64,000 bases of DNA from Mitsuaria sp. PDC51 (GTDB lineage: Bacteria; Pseudomonadota; Gammaproteobacteria; Burkholderiales; Burkholderiaceae_C). Location of the stretch: positions 248,001 to 312,000 of the forward strand of contig NZ_FOZE01000001.1 in NCBI RefSeq assembly GCF_900113225.1. Direction: 5' to 3'. Both the position numbers and the translations under genes were made by a program. Below are positions 7,369 through 15,604 of this stretch, piece by piece. How positions within the stretch are numbered: the first letter of the stretch is position 1; every line of letters begins with the position of its first letter. The notes beneath the pieces were generated by a model. The model made no database searches and was not told the DNA's origin. It saw only the letters and a list, made by a program, of their open reading frames with translations.

Positions 7369-9636
7369 TCAGGCCTCGGCCGCGCTCAGCCGCACCGGGA
7401 TGCCGCTGAGCACCGAGGTGCCCGAGACCGGGTCGCGGGCCTCCTCGTCCAGCAGCAGGTTCATGTTGACGCCCGGATGGCGGGCGGCGACGTTCAACTG
7501 GCTGCCGCTCAGGTCATGGCCCCAGCCGTGCGGCAGGCTGACCACGCCCGGCCGCATGTCGGGGCTCAGCGTGACCGGTGCGATCACGCTGCCGCGCGCG
7601 TTGCTCAGGCGCGCGGACTGTCCTTCCACCAGCCCCGCGCGCGCCGCATCGTCGGGATGGACCAGCAAGGTGCAGCGCTCGCGGCCCTTGGCCAGCACCG
7701 GCAGGTTGTGCATCCAGCTGTTGTTGCTGCGGGTCTCGCGCCGGCCGATCAGCAGCAGCTCGTCGCCGGTCGGGTGACGCAGCGCCGCGTCCGCATGCGC
7801 GAGGTCGGCCAGCAGCGCCGACGGCGCCAGGTCGATGCGGCCCGAGCTCGTGCGCAGGATCTCCGGGACGCGCGGCTGCAGTTCGCCGAGATCGATGCCG
7901 TGCGGCGCGGCCTTCACCTTGGCCAGCGTGAGGCCCTCCGGCTTCGCGCCGAAGCCGTCGCCGTAGGGGCCTGAACGCAGCCCCAGGTCGAGCCAGCGCG
8001 CCGGGCCGGCGCCGCCCTCGAGCATCCCGAAGACGGCCTCGGCCTGGTCGCCGGCGTGGCGCTTCAGCTCGGCGCGCAGCGCGGCATCGTCGACCGCCTG
8101 CAGGTCCGCGTCGGCCGGCAGGCCCGAGGCGATCGCCGCCAGCCGCAGCAGCGTCTGCCATTCGGCCCGAGGCGCGTCCGGGGCGTCGGCGTCGACGGGC
8201 AGCACCGGGCCCGACCAGCGCGCATGGTTGCGCCACGAGAGCTGCGCGAAGACCATGTCGTAATGCCAGTCCTCCAGCGGGGAGGGCGGCGGCAGGATCA
8301 GGTCGGCGTGGCGGCTGGTCTCGTTGATGTAGGGGTCCAGGCTGAGCATGAAGTCCAGGCCGTCGAGCGCGCGCGCGAGCCGCGCGCCGTTCGGCGAGGA
8401 CAGCACCGGGTTGCAGGCCACGGTGATCAGCGCATGCACCTGGCCATCGCCGGGGGTCTCGATCTCCTCGGCGAGGCAGCTGATGGGGAATTCGCCCATC
8501 ACCTCCGGCGCCTTGCCGACGCGGCTGTGCCGGCGGCCGGTGGCGACGCCCTTGCCCTGCCCCGGCCGGCCCAGCGTGTTGGCGGCGAAGGCGGCGGCCT
8601 TGGGGAACATCAGGCCGCCCTCGGTGTCGAAGTGGCCGGTGACGATGTTGAGCGCGTCGATGAGCCAGCTGTTCAGCGAGCCGAAGCGCTGCGTGCAGGT
8701 GCCGAAGCGGCCGTAGAGCACCGCCTTGGGCGTGGTCGCGAATTCGCGCGCGAGCCGCCGCTGGGTCTCGGCGGGGATGCCGCAGTGCGCGGCACCGCGC
8801 TCGGGCGGGAAGTCGGCGACGGCGGCCCGCAGCGCGTCCAGGCCCTCGACATGTTCGGCCAGGCGTCCGAGCCGTTCCAGGCCTTCCTCGAACACGGTGT
8901 GCAGCAGTCCCAGCAGCAGGTAGACGTCGCCACCGGGGCGGATCGCGAGGTGCTCGTCGGCGGCCTGGGCGGTCTCGGTGCGGCGCGGGTCGATGACGAC
9001 GATGCGCCCGCCGCGCGCACGCATCGCCTTGGCCTTGCCGCGGTAGTCGGGGCTGGTCCACAGGCTGCCGTTGCTGACCATGGGGTTGGCGCCCAGGCAG
9101 ATGAAGAGGTCGGTGCGCGGCAGGTCCGGCACCGGCACGCTGAGCCAATGGCCGTACATCAGCCCGCAGGCGAGCTGCTTGGGCATCTGGTCCAGCGTCG
9201 AGGCCGAGAACAGGTTGCGCGTGCCCAGCGCGCGCGCCAGGTGCGGGAAGTAGCTGAACAGGCCGATCTTGTGCGAGGCCGGATTGCCGATGGTCAGCGC
9301 GACCGCGTCGGCGCCGTATTGCTCGCGCAGCGGCGGCAGCCGGCGGGCGACCTCGGCGAAGGCCTCGTCCCAGCTGACGGGCTCGAAACCGGCGCGGTCG
9401 GCGCGGCGGCGCATCGGCTGGCGCAGGCGGTCGGGGTCCTCGTGCAGGTCCTTCAGCGCGACGCCCTTGGGACAGAGGTAGCCGTGGCTGAAGGGGTCGG
9501 CCTCGTTGCCGCGGATGGAGACGACCGAGCTGCCCTCGGGCGTGGTCCGGGTGCGGATCTCGAGGCCGCAGCAGGCCTCGCACAGCGGGCAGATGCGGGT
9601 GTGGGTGTGCTCGGTGGCTGTGGCGTCCAGGGCCAT
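7369..9636 (-). CDS. Molybdopterin-dependent oxidoreductase with N-terminal 4Fe-4S site
   Basis: A 755-residue cytoplasmic member of the formate dehydrogenase/nitrate reductase superfamily. The N-terminus has ICPLCEACCGLEI and GYLCPKG, giving the C-x2-C-x3-C...C set for one 4Fe-4S cluster (Cys16, 19, 23, 55). It is followed by GNPASHKIG, CLGANPMVSNGS, VVIDPRRTETA, SWLIDALNIVTGHFDTEGG and a C-terminal molybdopterin dinucleotide-binding domain with RRETRSNNSWMHN and GWGHD. No signal peptide and no partner subunit, cofactor chaperone or transporter lies beside it, so the electron partner and substrate are unknown. Orphan enzymes of this type are common in Burkholderiales and pseudomonads and are often misnamed formate dehydrogenase. 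Confidence 0.85.
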   Translation of the reverse strand: MALDATATEHTHTRICPLCEACCGLEIRTRTTPEGSSVVSIRGNEADPFSHGYLCPKGVALKDLHEDPDRLRQPMRRRADRAGFEPVSWDEAFAEVARRLPPLREQYGADAVALTIGNPASHKIGLFSYFPHLARALGTRNLFSASTLDQMPKQLACGLMYGHWLSVPVPDLPRTDLFICLGANPMVSNGSLWTSPDYRGKAKAMRARGGRIVVIDPRRTETAQAADEHLAIRPGGDVYLLLGLLHTVFEEGLERLGRLAEHVEGLDALRAAVADFPPERGAAHCGIPAETQRRLAREFATTPKAVLYGRFGTCTQRFGSLNSWLIDALNIVTGHFDTEGGLMFPKAAAFAANTLGRPGQGKGVATGRRHSRVGKAPEVMGEFPISCLAEEIETPGDGQVHALITVACNPVLSSPNGARLARALDGLDFMLSLDPYINETSRHADLILPPPSPLEDWHYDMVFAQLSWRNHARWSGPVLPVDADAPDAPRAEWQTLLRLAAIASGLPADADLQAVDDAALRAELKRHAGDQAEAVFGMLEGGAGPARWLDLGLRSGPYGDGFGAKPEGLTLAKVKAAPHGIDLGELQPRVPEILRTSSGRIDLAPSALLADLAHADAALRHPTGDELLLIGRRETRSNNSWMHNLPVLAKGRERCTLLVHPDDAARAGLVEGQSARLSNARGSVIAPVTLSPDMRPGVVSLPHGWGHDLSGSQLNVAARHPGVNMNLLLDEEARDPVSGTSVLSGIPVRLSAAEA

Positions 9637-9746
9637 GGCGTGTCTCCCGTCGTTTGCCGGCGATTGTGGGAGGCGGCCGCAGGGGCGGTGGTCATGTAGG
9701 CGACAGGGGCGGGATGACGTGATGCGCACTGCCTCGACCGCTGGCC

Positions 9747-10517
9747 CTACATCTGCCGGAAGAGGTGGGTATAGCTTTCCGCGACGATCAGCGCGTCCTC
9801 GCTCTCCTTGAGCTTGACCTGCATGCGGCCGCGGAAGTCGCGCGAGACACCGGCCACCGCGGCGGCGTTGACCAGCGTCGAGCGGTGGATCTGCCAGAAC
9901 TGCTGCGGATCGAGCTCGTCGACCAGCTCCTTGAGCGGCTTGCGGATCAGCGCCTCGCCCTGGCGCGTGGCGACGCGGGTGTACTTGTTGTCGGACTGGA
10001 AATACAGCACCTCGTCGACCGTGATCAGCTTCAGCGTCTGTCCGACCGACGCGTTGATCCAGCGCAGGAACTGCCGCTGCGGCAGCTTGCCGGCCTGGGC
10101 GCCGAGCTGGCTCAGCACCGCGCTCAGGTCCGCCGGCGGGCCCGCCATGCGCTGCTTGACGCGCTGGATCGCGGTGAACAGCCGCGCCGGCTCGAGCGGC
10201 TTGAGCAGGTAGTCGACCGCGCCCTCGTCGAAGGCGGACACCGCGTACTGGTCGTAGGCGGTGACGAAGACCACATGCGAGCGCCCCTGTACCTGCCGCG
10301 CGACGTCCAGCCCGGTGGCGCCGGGCATCTGGATGTCGAGGAAGAGCACGTCGGGCCGGCATTCCTGCAGCAGGCGCAGGGCCTGCACGCCGTCCGCGGC
10401 CTCGCCGACGATGACCAGTTCCGGCCACAGCTGCGCGAGCCGGTCCATCAGTTCATGGCGCAGCGTCTCCTCGTCCTCGGCGACGACGGCGGTCGGTGCG
10501 GCGGAATGAAGGCTCAT
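9747..10517 (-). CDS. LytR/AlgR-type (LytTR) response regulator
   Basis: A 256-residue response regulator. The receiver domain (about 10-125) keeps the acidic pair in VVAEDEE, the phospho-acceptor Asp in VLFLDIQMPG, the T in FVTAYDQY and the Lys in LLKPLEP. The C-terminal LytTR DNA-binding domain (about 155-256) shows INASVGQTLKLI, VLYFQSDNKYTRV, FWQIHRSTLVN and GRMQVKLKE. LytTR proteins bind direct repeats upstream of their targets. It overlaps the preceding kinase gene by 4 bp (ATGA), so the three genes from 12807 to 9747 are one coupled unit. Likely input is from the intact kinase at 11626-12807. Confidence 0.93.
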   Translation of the reverse strand: MSLHSAAPTAVVAEDEETLRHELMDRLAQLWPELVIVGEAADGVQALRLLQECRPDVLFLDIQMPGATGLDVARQVQGRSHVVFVTAYDQYAVSAFDEGAVDYLLKPLEPARLFTAIQRVKQRMAGPPADLSAVLSQLGAQAGKLPQRQFLRWINASVGQTLKLITVDEVLYFQSDNKYTRVATRQGEALIRKPLKELVDELDPQQFWQIHRSTLVNAAAVAGVSRDFRGRMQVKLKESEDALIVAESYTHLFRQM

Positions 10518-11629
10518 GCGGGCAGCTCCAGCGTGAATTCGGTGTCGTCGGCATTGCTGCGGCATTGCAGCCGCGGTGGCGGCGCGCCGGGCGCGCGGTC
10601 CAGGCGCTCGAGGCGCTCGCCGAGCGCGCGCAGCGCGGTCTCCTCGCCGCACAGGCCGCCGCGGTCGAAGGACAGCCGCAGCCGCAGTCCGCCGCCGCTG
10701 GCTTCCTGGGCGCTCAGCCGCGCCTGGGTCGGCAGCCGCGCCGCGTCGCGCAGCATCAGCTGGGCCAGCGGCAGCAGCAGCATCGGCGGTACCGGCCGCG
10801 GGGCCAGCCAGGCGGACCACTCGGTCGACAGCGGCAGCGCGCCGCGTTGGCGGCCGGCCACCACGGCCAGGTAGCTGTCGAGCAGCGCCGCCTCGGACTC
10901 AAGCGTCACGCCGCGCTCGCGCAGCCGCGGCAGCGCCACGCGCAGATGGCGGATCAGGCGCTCCATCTGCTCCGGCGCCGCGATGTCGGCGCGCTCATAG
11001 GCGCGCTCGATGTCGACCAGCGTGTCGAACAGGAACTGCGGCTCCACCTGCGCCTGCAGCGCCGCCAGGCGCGCGGCCACGGCGTCGCGCTGCATCGCGC
11101 TCTGCTCGCGCAGCAGCGCCCCCAGGCGGGTGCGGGTGCGACGGCGGCGCATCGCCATCTCGTACCAGGCCACCGACAGGCTGGCAGTGACGCAGATCGA
11201 CAGGCACTCGCCGATGAAATTGAGCCAGCGGATGGGCTGATGGGGCATCTCGCCCTTGCGCTCGCGCGCCAGGTCGGCGATCGATGGCCAGCCCAGCATC
11301 GGCATCAACTGGTCGTAGAGCAGCTTGGCGAGCACCGCGCCGATCAGCACAGCGATGCCCAGCCGGGCGACGCGCCAGGGGCTCTCCAGCGCGCTGCGCG
11401 ACGCCGGCAGCCAGGTGAAGAGGATGACCAGCGCCACCAGCAGCGGCGTGAGCATCTGGTTGGCGAGCGCCGACGGCCAGCGCGCGTTGTCCATCACATA
11501 GAAGATCGACGACGCGTCCACCAGGCCGTAGAAGACGCCCATCAGCAGGAACCACGACAGCTCCTCGCGGCGCAGCGAGCGCCACGCGTGCCAGAGGTGG
11601 GCGGCGCGCTCGCGCAGGGCCTCCGTCAT
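10514..11629 (-). CDS. Degenerate LytS-type membrane kinase homologue (pseudokinase)
   Basis: A 371-residue protein with four predicted transmembrane segments (about 24-45, 60-78, 86-108, 135-155) and a His_kinase-type cytoplasmic half. The motif that should carry the phosphorylated histidine reads VEPQFLFDTL instead of the PHFLFNTL seen in its neighbour: His is Gln and the following Asn is Asp. The ATP-binding part has also lost the ENAIKHG (N box) and DTGxG (G box) motifs, leaving only weak similarity. It overlaps the intact kinase gene and the regulator gene by 4 bp each. I infer a sensory or dimerisation partner rather than an enzyme. The intact codon structure and coupling argue against a decaying pseudogene. 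Confidence 0.8.
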   Translation of the reverse strand: MTEALRERAAHLWHAWRSLRREELSWFLLMGVFYGLVDASSIFYVMDNARWPSALANQMLTPLLVALVILFTWLPASRSALESPWRVARLGIAVLIGAVLAKLLYDQLMPMLGWPSIADLARERKGEMPHQPIRWLNFIGECLSICVTASLSVAWYEMAMRRRRTRTRLGALLREQSAMQRDAVAARLAALQAQVEPQFLFDTLVDIERAYERADIAAPEQMERLIRHLRVALPRLRERGVTLESEAALLDSYLAVVAGRQRGALPLSTEWSAWLAPRPVPPMLLLPLAQLMLRDAARLPTQARLSAQEASGGGLRLRLSFDRGGLCGEETALRALGERLERLDRAPGAPPPRLQCRSNADDTEFTLELPA

Positions 11630-12807
11630 GGGAGCGCTCCGGCGGGCGTCGCCGGGGCCGCGGACGCGCCGCGCGCCGTCCCGGCCAGCGGCACGCGCAC
11701 CCGCGCGATGACGCCGCGCGGCTCGGCCGCCTCCAGTTCCAGCCAGGCGTCGCGCCCGAACATCGCCATCAGCCGCGCCCGGGTGTTGGCCAGGCCCACG
11801 CCGCTGCCGCCGCTGGCGGCGAAGCCCTGGCCGGTGTCGCGCACCTCCAGCAGCAGGCCCAGGCCGGCGGGTTCGCGCCGCGCGCAGATGTCGATGCGGC
11901 CGCCCTCGGGCAGCGGCGACAGGCCGTGCTTGATCGCGTTCTCGACCAGCGTCGGCAGCACCATCGGCGGCAGCGAGGTCGCGAACAGCGCGGCGTCGGC
12001 CTCGATGTCGAAGCGCAGCCGCTCACCCATGCGCATCTGCAGGATGGTCAGGTAGCTGCGCGCCAGCTCCAGCTCCTGGCCCAGCGTCGACATGCCCTGG
12101 CGCATGCTGGGCAGGGCCGCCCGCAGGTAGGCGATCAGGCTGGCCATCATGTCGCGGCCGCGCTCGGGCGCGGTTTCGTACAGGCGCTTCACGTTGGCCA
12201 GCGTGTTGAACAGGAAGTGCGGCTCGATCTGCGCGTTCAGCGCGGAGAACTGGGCCTCGAGCTGCTGGGCCTGCAGGCGGTCGTGCTGGCGGGCCAGCTC
12301 GGCCAGCCGCGCCTGGGCGCTGCGCTCCTCTCGCACGCCATGCAGCAGCGCGGCGAAGAAACCGCCCAGCACCAGCCACAGCAGCGTGGTCGACAGCAGC
12401 CAGTCCCAGTGCAGCGGCGCGTCCGGAACCCCCAGGTTGGCGACCTGGAAGCGCAGCAGCGTGCCCACCGTCGCGCCGGCCGCGACCGCCACCGCCCGCA
12501 GCGCCAGCGGCCAGCGCACCCGGATCCGCGCCAGCAGCGCCTCCGCCAGCGCCAGCGCGGCCAGCACGCTGAGCGCGGTCAGCAGCGTCTGGCGGGTGAA
12601 GCGCAGCCACTCCATGAGCCAGTCGCCGACGCCATCGTCATGGGTGAGCCAGGTCAGCGAGCGCGCGCCCGCCATCGCCAGGCAGAAGTAGAAGGCCGCC
12701 GCGATCATGCGCAGGTTGAAGAGCTGCAGCGCGGCGTCGCGCGCCGAACGGCGGGGCTCGGGCGGCGCGCCGGCGGGGCCGGTCGGGGACGGGGACGCAT
12801 CGGACAT
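11626..12807 (-). CDS. LytS-type sensor histidine kinase
   Basis: A 393-residue membrane histidine kinase. Four hydrophobic segments lie at about 36-56, 75-98, 107-125 and 140-160, followed by a coiled region. The His_kinase domain has LNAQIEPHFLFNTLANVKR (His about residue 197 is the acceptor), and the ATPase domain has VENAIKHGL, DTGQGFA and GVGLANTRARL. It partners the LytTR regulator at the end of the operon. No periplasmic ligand domain exists, so it probably senses through the membrane part. The start MSDASP was chosen as the first Met before the family region. Stop and next start overlap in TCAT. Confidence 0.93.
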   Translation of the reverse strand: MSDASPSPTGPAGAPPEPRRSARDAALQLFNLRMIAAAFYFCLAMAGARSLTWLTHDDGVGDWLMEWLRFTRQTLLTALSVLAALALAEALLARIRVRWPLALRAVAVAAGATVGTLLRFQVANLGVPDAPLHWDWLLSTTLLWLVLGGFFAALLHGVREERSAQARLAELARQHDRLQAQQLEAQFSALNAQIEPHFLFNTLANVKRLYETAPERGRDMMASLIAYLRAALPSMRQGMSTLGQELELARSYLTILQMRMGERLRFDIEADAALFATSLPPMVLPTLVENAIKHGLSPLPEGGRIDICARREPAGLGLLLEVRDTGQGFAASGGSGVGLANTRARLMAMFGRDAWLELEAAEPRGVIARVRVPLAGTARGASAAPATPAGALP

Positions 12808-12904
12808 GGGCGGCATTCTGGCCGCGGCGTCCGGGGCCCGCCAGCGGCCGTGCGACGAAGCCGCCCTGGGCCGGACGAGTCCGGCCTGCGGGGGGCGAAG
12901 GCGG

Positions 12905-12910
12905 CATACT
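12905..12910 (+). promoter_or_regulatory. -10 element of the 12919 hydrolase (predicted leaderless start)
   Basis: CATACT followed by eight bases and ATG; no Shine-Dalgarno sequence in range. The same hexamer precedes the gene at 27268 with almost the same spacing. Confidence 0.45.
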
Positions 12911-12918
12911 CGCCGCCC

Positions 12919-13767
12919 ATGAAGATCCATATCGGTAACGGCGCGCGACTCTTCGTCGACGTCGAGGGGCCCGGCCTGGTGCCGGACGGGGCGCGGATGC
13001 GAGAGAAGCCGACGCTGATCTGCATGCATGGCGGCCCCGGTTTCGACCATGCGGCGTTCAAGCCGGCCTTCAGCCAGCTCGCGGACCTGGCGCAGATCGT
13101 CTACTACGACCACCGCGGCCACGGCCGCAGCGATCCGCGACCGTCGTCGGAATGGACGCTCGACACCTGGGCCGACGACATCGTGCGCCTGTGCGACGCG
13201 CTGGGCATCGAGCGGCCCATCGTGCTGGGCCAGTCCTTCGGCGGCTTCGTGGCGCAGCGCTACATCGCGCGGCATCCGGGGCACGCGTCCAAGGTGATCC
13301 TGTCCAGCACCTCCCACCACATGGGGCTGGAACGCAAGCTGGCCGCCTTCGAGCGGCGCGGCGGCCCCGAGGCCCGCGCGCTGGCGCATGCCTTCTGGAG
13401 CCGCCCGTCGCGCGAAACCTTCGAGGCCTACTGGGCCGGGGTGCGCCACCTCTACAACACGCACCCGGCCGCCGATCCGGAGGCCAGCGGCCGCACGCTG
13501 GTGAACCTGGACATCCTGCTGCACTTCGTCGGCGGCGAGAAACAGGACCTGGGCCTGCTGCAGGGCCTGGAGCAGGCCCGCTGCCCGGTGCTGGTGATGG
13601 TGGGCGAGGACGATCCCGTCTGCCCGCTGGAGGATGCGCTGGAGATCCACGAGGCGCTGCCGCCGCAGTGGCGCCAACTGGCGCGCTTCCCCGGCGTGGG
13701 CCACGGCGCATGGCGCGACGACCCGACCGCGGCCTTCGCCGTGCTGAGGAAATTCATCGCCGAATGA
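12919..13767 (+). CDS. Alpha/beta hydrolase, proline iminopeptidase-like
   Basis: A 282-residue cytoplasmic alpha/beta hydrolase. MHGGPGFDH is the HGGPG oxyanion motif of the proline iminopeptidase branch, YYDHRGHGRSD follows, and the nucleophile elbow is GQSFGG. The acid is in VGEDDPVCPLED and the histidine in PGVGHGAW. Members cleave N-terminal proline from peptides or hydrolyse amides and esters such as lactones. The specific substrate cannot be read. It is divergent from the LytS operon and followed by a REP-like hairpin. Confidence 0.85.
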   Translation: MKIHIGNGARLFVDVEGPGLVPDGARMREKPTLICMHGGPGFDHAAFKPAFSQLADLAQIVYYDHRGHGRSDPRPSSEWTLDTWADDIVRLCDALGIERPIVLGQSFGGFVAQRYIARHPGHASKVILSSTSHHMGLERKLAAFERRGGPEARALAHAFWSRPSRETFEAYWAGVRHLYNTHPAADPEASGRTLVNLDILLHFVGGEKQDLGLLQGLEQARCPVLVMVGEDDPVCPLEDALEIHEALPPQWRQLARFPGVGHGAWRDDPTAAFAVLRKFIAE

Positions 13768-13781
13768 ACGGCGGTGTTGCT

Positions 13782-13817
13782 CCCTCTCCCGCTTGCGGGA
13801 GAGGGCAGGGGTGAGGG
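13782..13817. repeat. REP-like palindrome CCCTCTCCCGC / GCGGGAGAGGG
   Basis: An 11-bp perfect inverted repeat with a 2-nt loop, followed by CAGGGGTGAGGG. Sequences of this CCCTCTCCC...GGGAGAGGG form are common dispersed intergenic repeats in betaproteobacteria and pseudomonads. It lies between two convergent genes and may also stop transcription of either. I saw no second copy in this window. Confidence 0.7.
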
Positions 13818-13854
13818 CCAGCGCCCGACGAAGTCCCGCTGGTCCCGTCGCCCC

Positions 13855-14220
13855 TCAGGGCGCCACCAGCGCCTTGAAGTCGCGCTCGGCCAGCGCCGCG
13901 TCACCCAGGTTGAGCTCGATGACGCGGCGCAGGTGGGTGATGCTCTCCAGGTCGATGCCCAGGCAGAGCAGCCCGGCGCGGTCGCCGTTCACATGGGCGA
14001 GCTGCGCCGCCATCGTGATGCGCCCTTCGTGCGGCGCGAGCGGCAGGTCCAGCAGGCACAGCTCCCCGGGCTCGACGCCCGATGACGCCGGCAACAGCAG
14101 CAGCGCGCCCTTGAGCGACAGGTCCAGCACCTGCACCGGCAGGCGCTGCTCGACCGTCACCAGCTGCGCCGGCCCGGCGAACGCGATGCGGGAGAAATGA
14201 CGGCGTTCGGCGGAGCTCAT
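13855..14220 (-). CDS. PilZ-domain protein (c-di-GMP effector)
   Basis: A 121-residue single-domain PilZ protein. ERRHFSRIAF supplies the R-x-x-x-R motif (Arg7-Arg11) and DLSLKGALL the D/N-x-S-x-x-G motif, the two elements that bind cyclic di-GMP. Proteins of this size usually act on pili, flagella or exopolysaccharide. The gene lies 28 nt after an unknown gene in the same direction and is probably cotranscribed with it. A membrane diguanylate cyclase is encoded at 27863-30175, but nothing links the two directly. Confidence 0.88.
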   Translation of the reverse strand: MSSAERRHFSRIAFAGPAQLVTVEQRLPVQVLDLSLKGALLLLPASSGVEPGELCLLDLPLAPHEGRITMAAQLAHVNGDRAGLLCLGIDLESITHLRRVIELNLGDAALAERDFKALVAP

Positions 14221-14248
14221 GGTGTCGCTCGGTGGGGGTGGCGCGAGC

Positions 14249-14677
14249 TCAGAGCTCGGCGTAGATGGTGCTCTTCTCGATGGCCTGGTGCAGGCGCGAG
14301 GGCGCCAGCGGCTCCAGGCCCATCGTCTCCAGCAGGTACCACGAGGCGCGCAGCAGCGCGGAGGTGGCCTGGCGGAGCTCGGTCGATTCGGGCGATTCCT
14401 GGCGGGCCAGCATCGCCTGCAGCTGCCGCGACTGGTTGTGCCCGGCGACTTCCGGCACCTGCGGCGGCACATGCTGCTGCGTCAGGCGGGCCAGCAGCTG
14501 CTGGACCTCGTGGCCGTGCTCGGGCGACTGGATCAGGCGGGCCAGGTCGCCGAGCAGGCGTTCCCCGGCGGCTGCCAGCAACTGCGCGGAATGGTCCGCG
14601 CCGCCGGCGACGTAAAGCGCCGAAGCCATGTCCAGGTACTCCAGCGCGCGCGCCAGACGGGGCAGATCACTGCTCAC
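14249..14677 (-). CDS. Conserved hypothetical alpha-helical protein
   Basis: A 142-residue, soluble, mostly helical protein opening VSSDLPRLARALEYLDMASALYVAGGADHSAQLL. I have the impression of relatives in other Burkholderiales but know no function. The GTG start was chosen because AAGGAGGA lies exactly 6 nt upstream; an in-frame ATG at 14722 would add 15 residues. The gene is followed 28 nt later by the PilZ gene. A 19-codon frame with its own ribosome-binding site overlaps the start (14667-14726). No membrane segment or known motif is seen. Confidence 0.6.
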   Translation of the reverse strand: MSSDLPRLARALEYLDMASALYVAGGADHSAQLLAAAGERLLGDLARLIQSPEHGHEVQQLLARLTQQHVPPQVPEVAGHNQSRQLQAMLARQESPESTELRQATSALLRASWYLLETMGLEPLAPSRLHQAIEKSTIYAEL

Positions 14678-14726
14678 TGCATGTCCTCCTTGATGCACTC
14701 TTGTCATGACTGCTGTTTGCATGCAT
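14667..14726 (-). CDS. Possible 19-residue upstream ORF overlapping the 14249-14677 gene
   Basis: ATG preceded by AAGGAGC at 5 nt, 19 codons starting MHANSSHDKS, ending in TGA at 14669-14667, about 11 nt inside the downstream gene. Good ribosome-binding sites before both frames suggest translational coupling, but the peptide has no recognisable similarity and the arrangement could be chance. Confidence 0.3.
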   Translation of the reverse strand: MHANSSHDKSASRRTCSEQ

Positions 14727-14930
14727 CGCCGCTCCTTGTTGTGGATTCGGTCCCTCTCGACGGCGTGAGGCCGAGTGTATCGGGGTGCTGCCGCAGCGCG
14801 CACGCCGTTTGTCACGCCCGGGGGTAGCATCCATCGGTTCGTAGAGCGGGCACTGTGTTTGCCCGCCGGACCAGGAACGCGCCGGGCGACGCGATTGCCC
14901 GACGCCATCCAGACTTACCCGGAGATCCGC

Positions 14931-15590
14931 ATGAATCGCCATGACCGCCAAGACTTTTCGACCGAAGGTCCGATGGAGCTGAACGAGGCGCCGAGCGCGC
15001 CGGCGCGACGCGACGCGCTGGGCCGCCTGGGGCGTTATGCCGCCGCGGGGCTGGTGTTGCCGCCGGGCCTGGCGGTGTTCCCCGCGCTGGCGGCCGAAGG
15101 CGAGGACGACACCTACGACCAGGATTCGGTGGTGCATGCCGCGACCGAGTTCTTCGGCGAGACCACCGAGGGCCTGGCCAAGGTGATCGAGAAAGCCTTC
15201 AAGGAGCAGGGCCGGCCGAACGCCTACATCAAGGGCCAGGAAGCCGGCGGCGCGATCACCGTGGGCCTGCGCTATGGCGAAGGCCAGCTGCTGATGAAGC
15301 GCGGCGGCGGCGGGATGGTGTACTGGGCCGGACCGTCGGTGGGCTTCGACCTCGGCGCGAACGCGTCCAAGGTCTTCACGCTGGTCTACAAGCTGCCCAA
15401 GCCGAGCGCGATCTACCGCCGCTTCCCCGGGGTGGACGGCAGCCTGTACTACATCGGCGGCGCGGGCATCAACTACCAGCGCGCCGATGGCATCACGCTG
15501 GCGCCGATCCGGCTGGGCGTGGGCCTGCGTGCCGGGGCCAGCGTCGGCTACATCCACTACCGGCGCGAGAAGACGATCAATCCGTTCTGA
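14931..15590 (+). CDS. DUF1134 (EipA-like) envelope protein
   Basis: A 219-residue exported protein. The N-terminal region has twin arginines (RRDALGRLGRYAAAG) and a hydrophobic stretch ending FPALAAEG, suggesting Tat or Sec export. The rest is the DUF1134 domain: TEFFGETTEGLAKVIEKAF, GRPNAYIKGQEAGGAITVGLRYG, GPSVGFDLGANASKVF and GAGINYQR. The Brucella relative EipA is periplasmic and supports envelope integrity. Start chosen on GGAG 6 nt before ATG. It stands alone between a divergent unknown gene and a convergent one. Confidence 0.88.
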   Translation: MNRHDRQDFSTEGPMELNEAPSAPARRDALGRLGRYAAAGLVLPPGLAVFPALAAEGEDDTYDQDSVVHAATEFFGETTEGLAKVIEKAFKEQGRPNAYIKGQEAGGAITVGLRYGEGQLLMKRGGGGMVYWAGPSVGFDLGANASKVFTLVYKLPKPSAIYRRFPGVDGSLYYIGGAGINYQRADGITLAPIRLGVGLRAGASVGYIHYRREKTINPF

Positions 15591-15604
15591 TCGACCGGCG
15601 CCGC

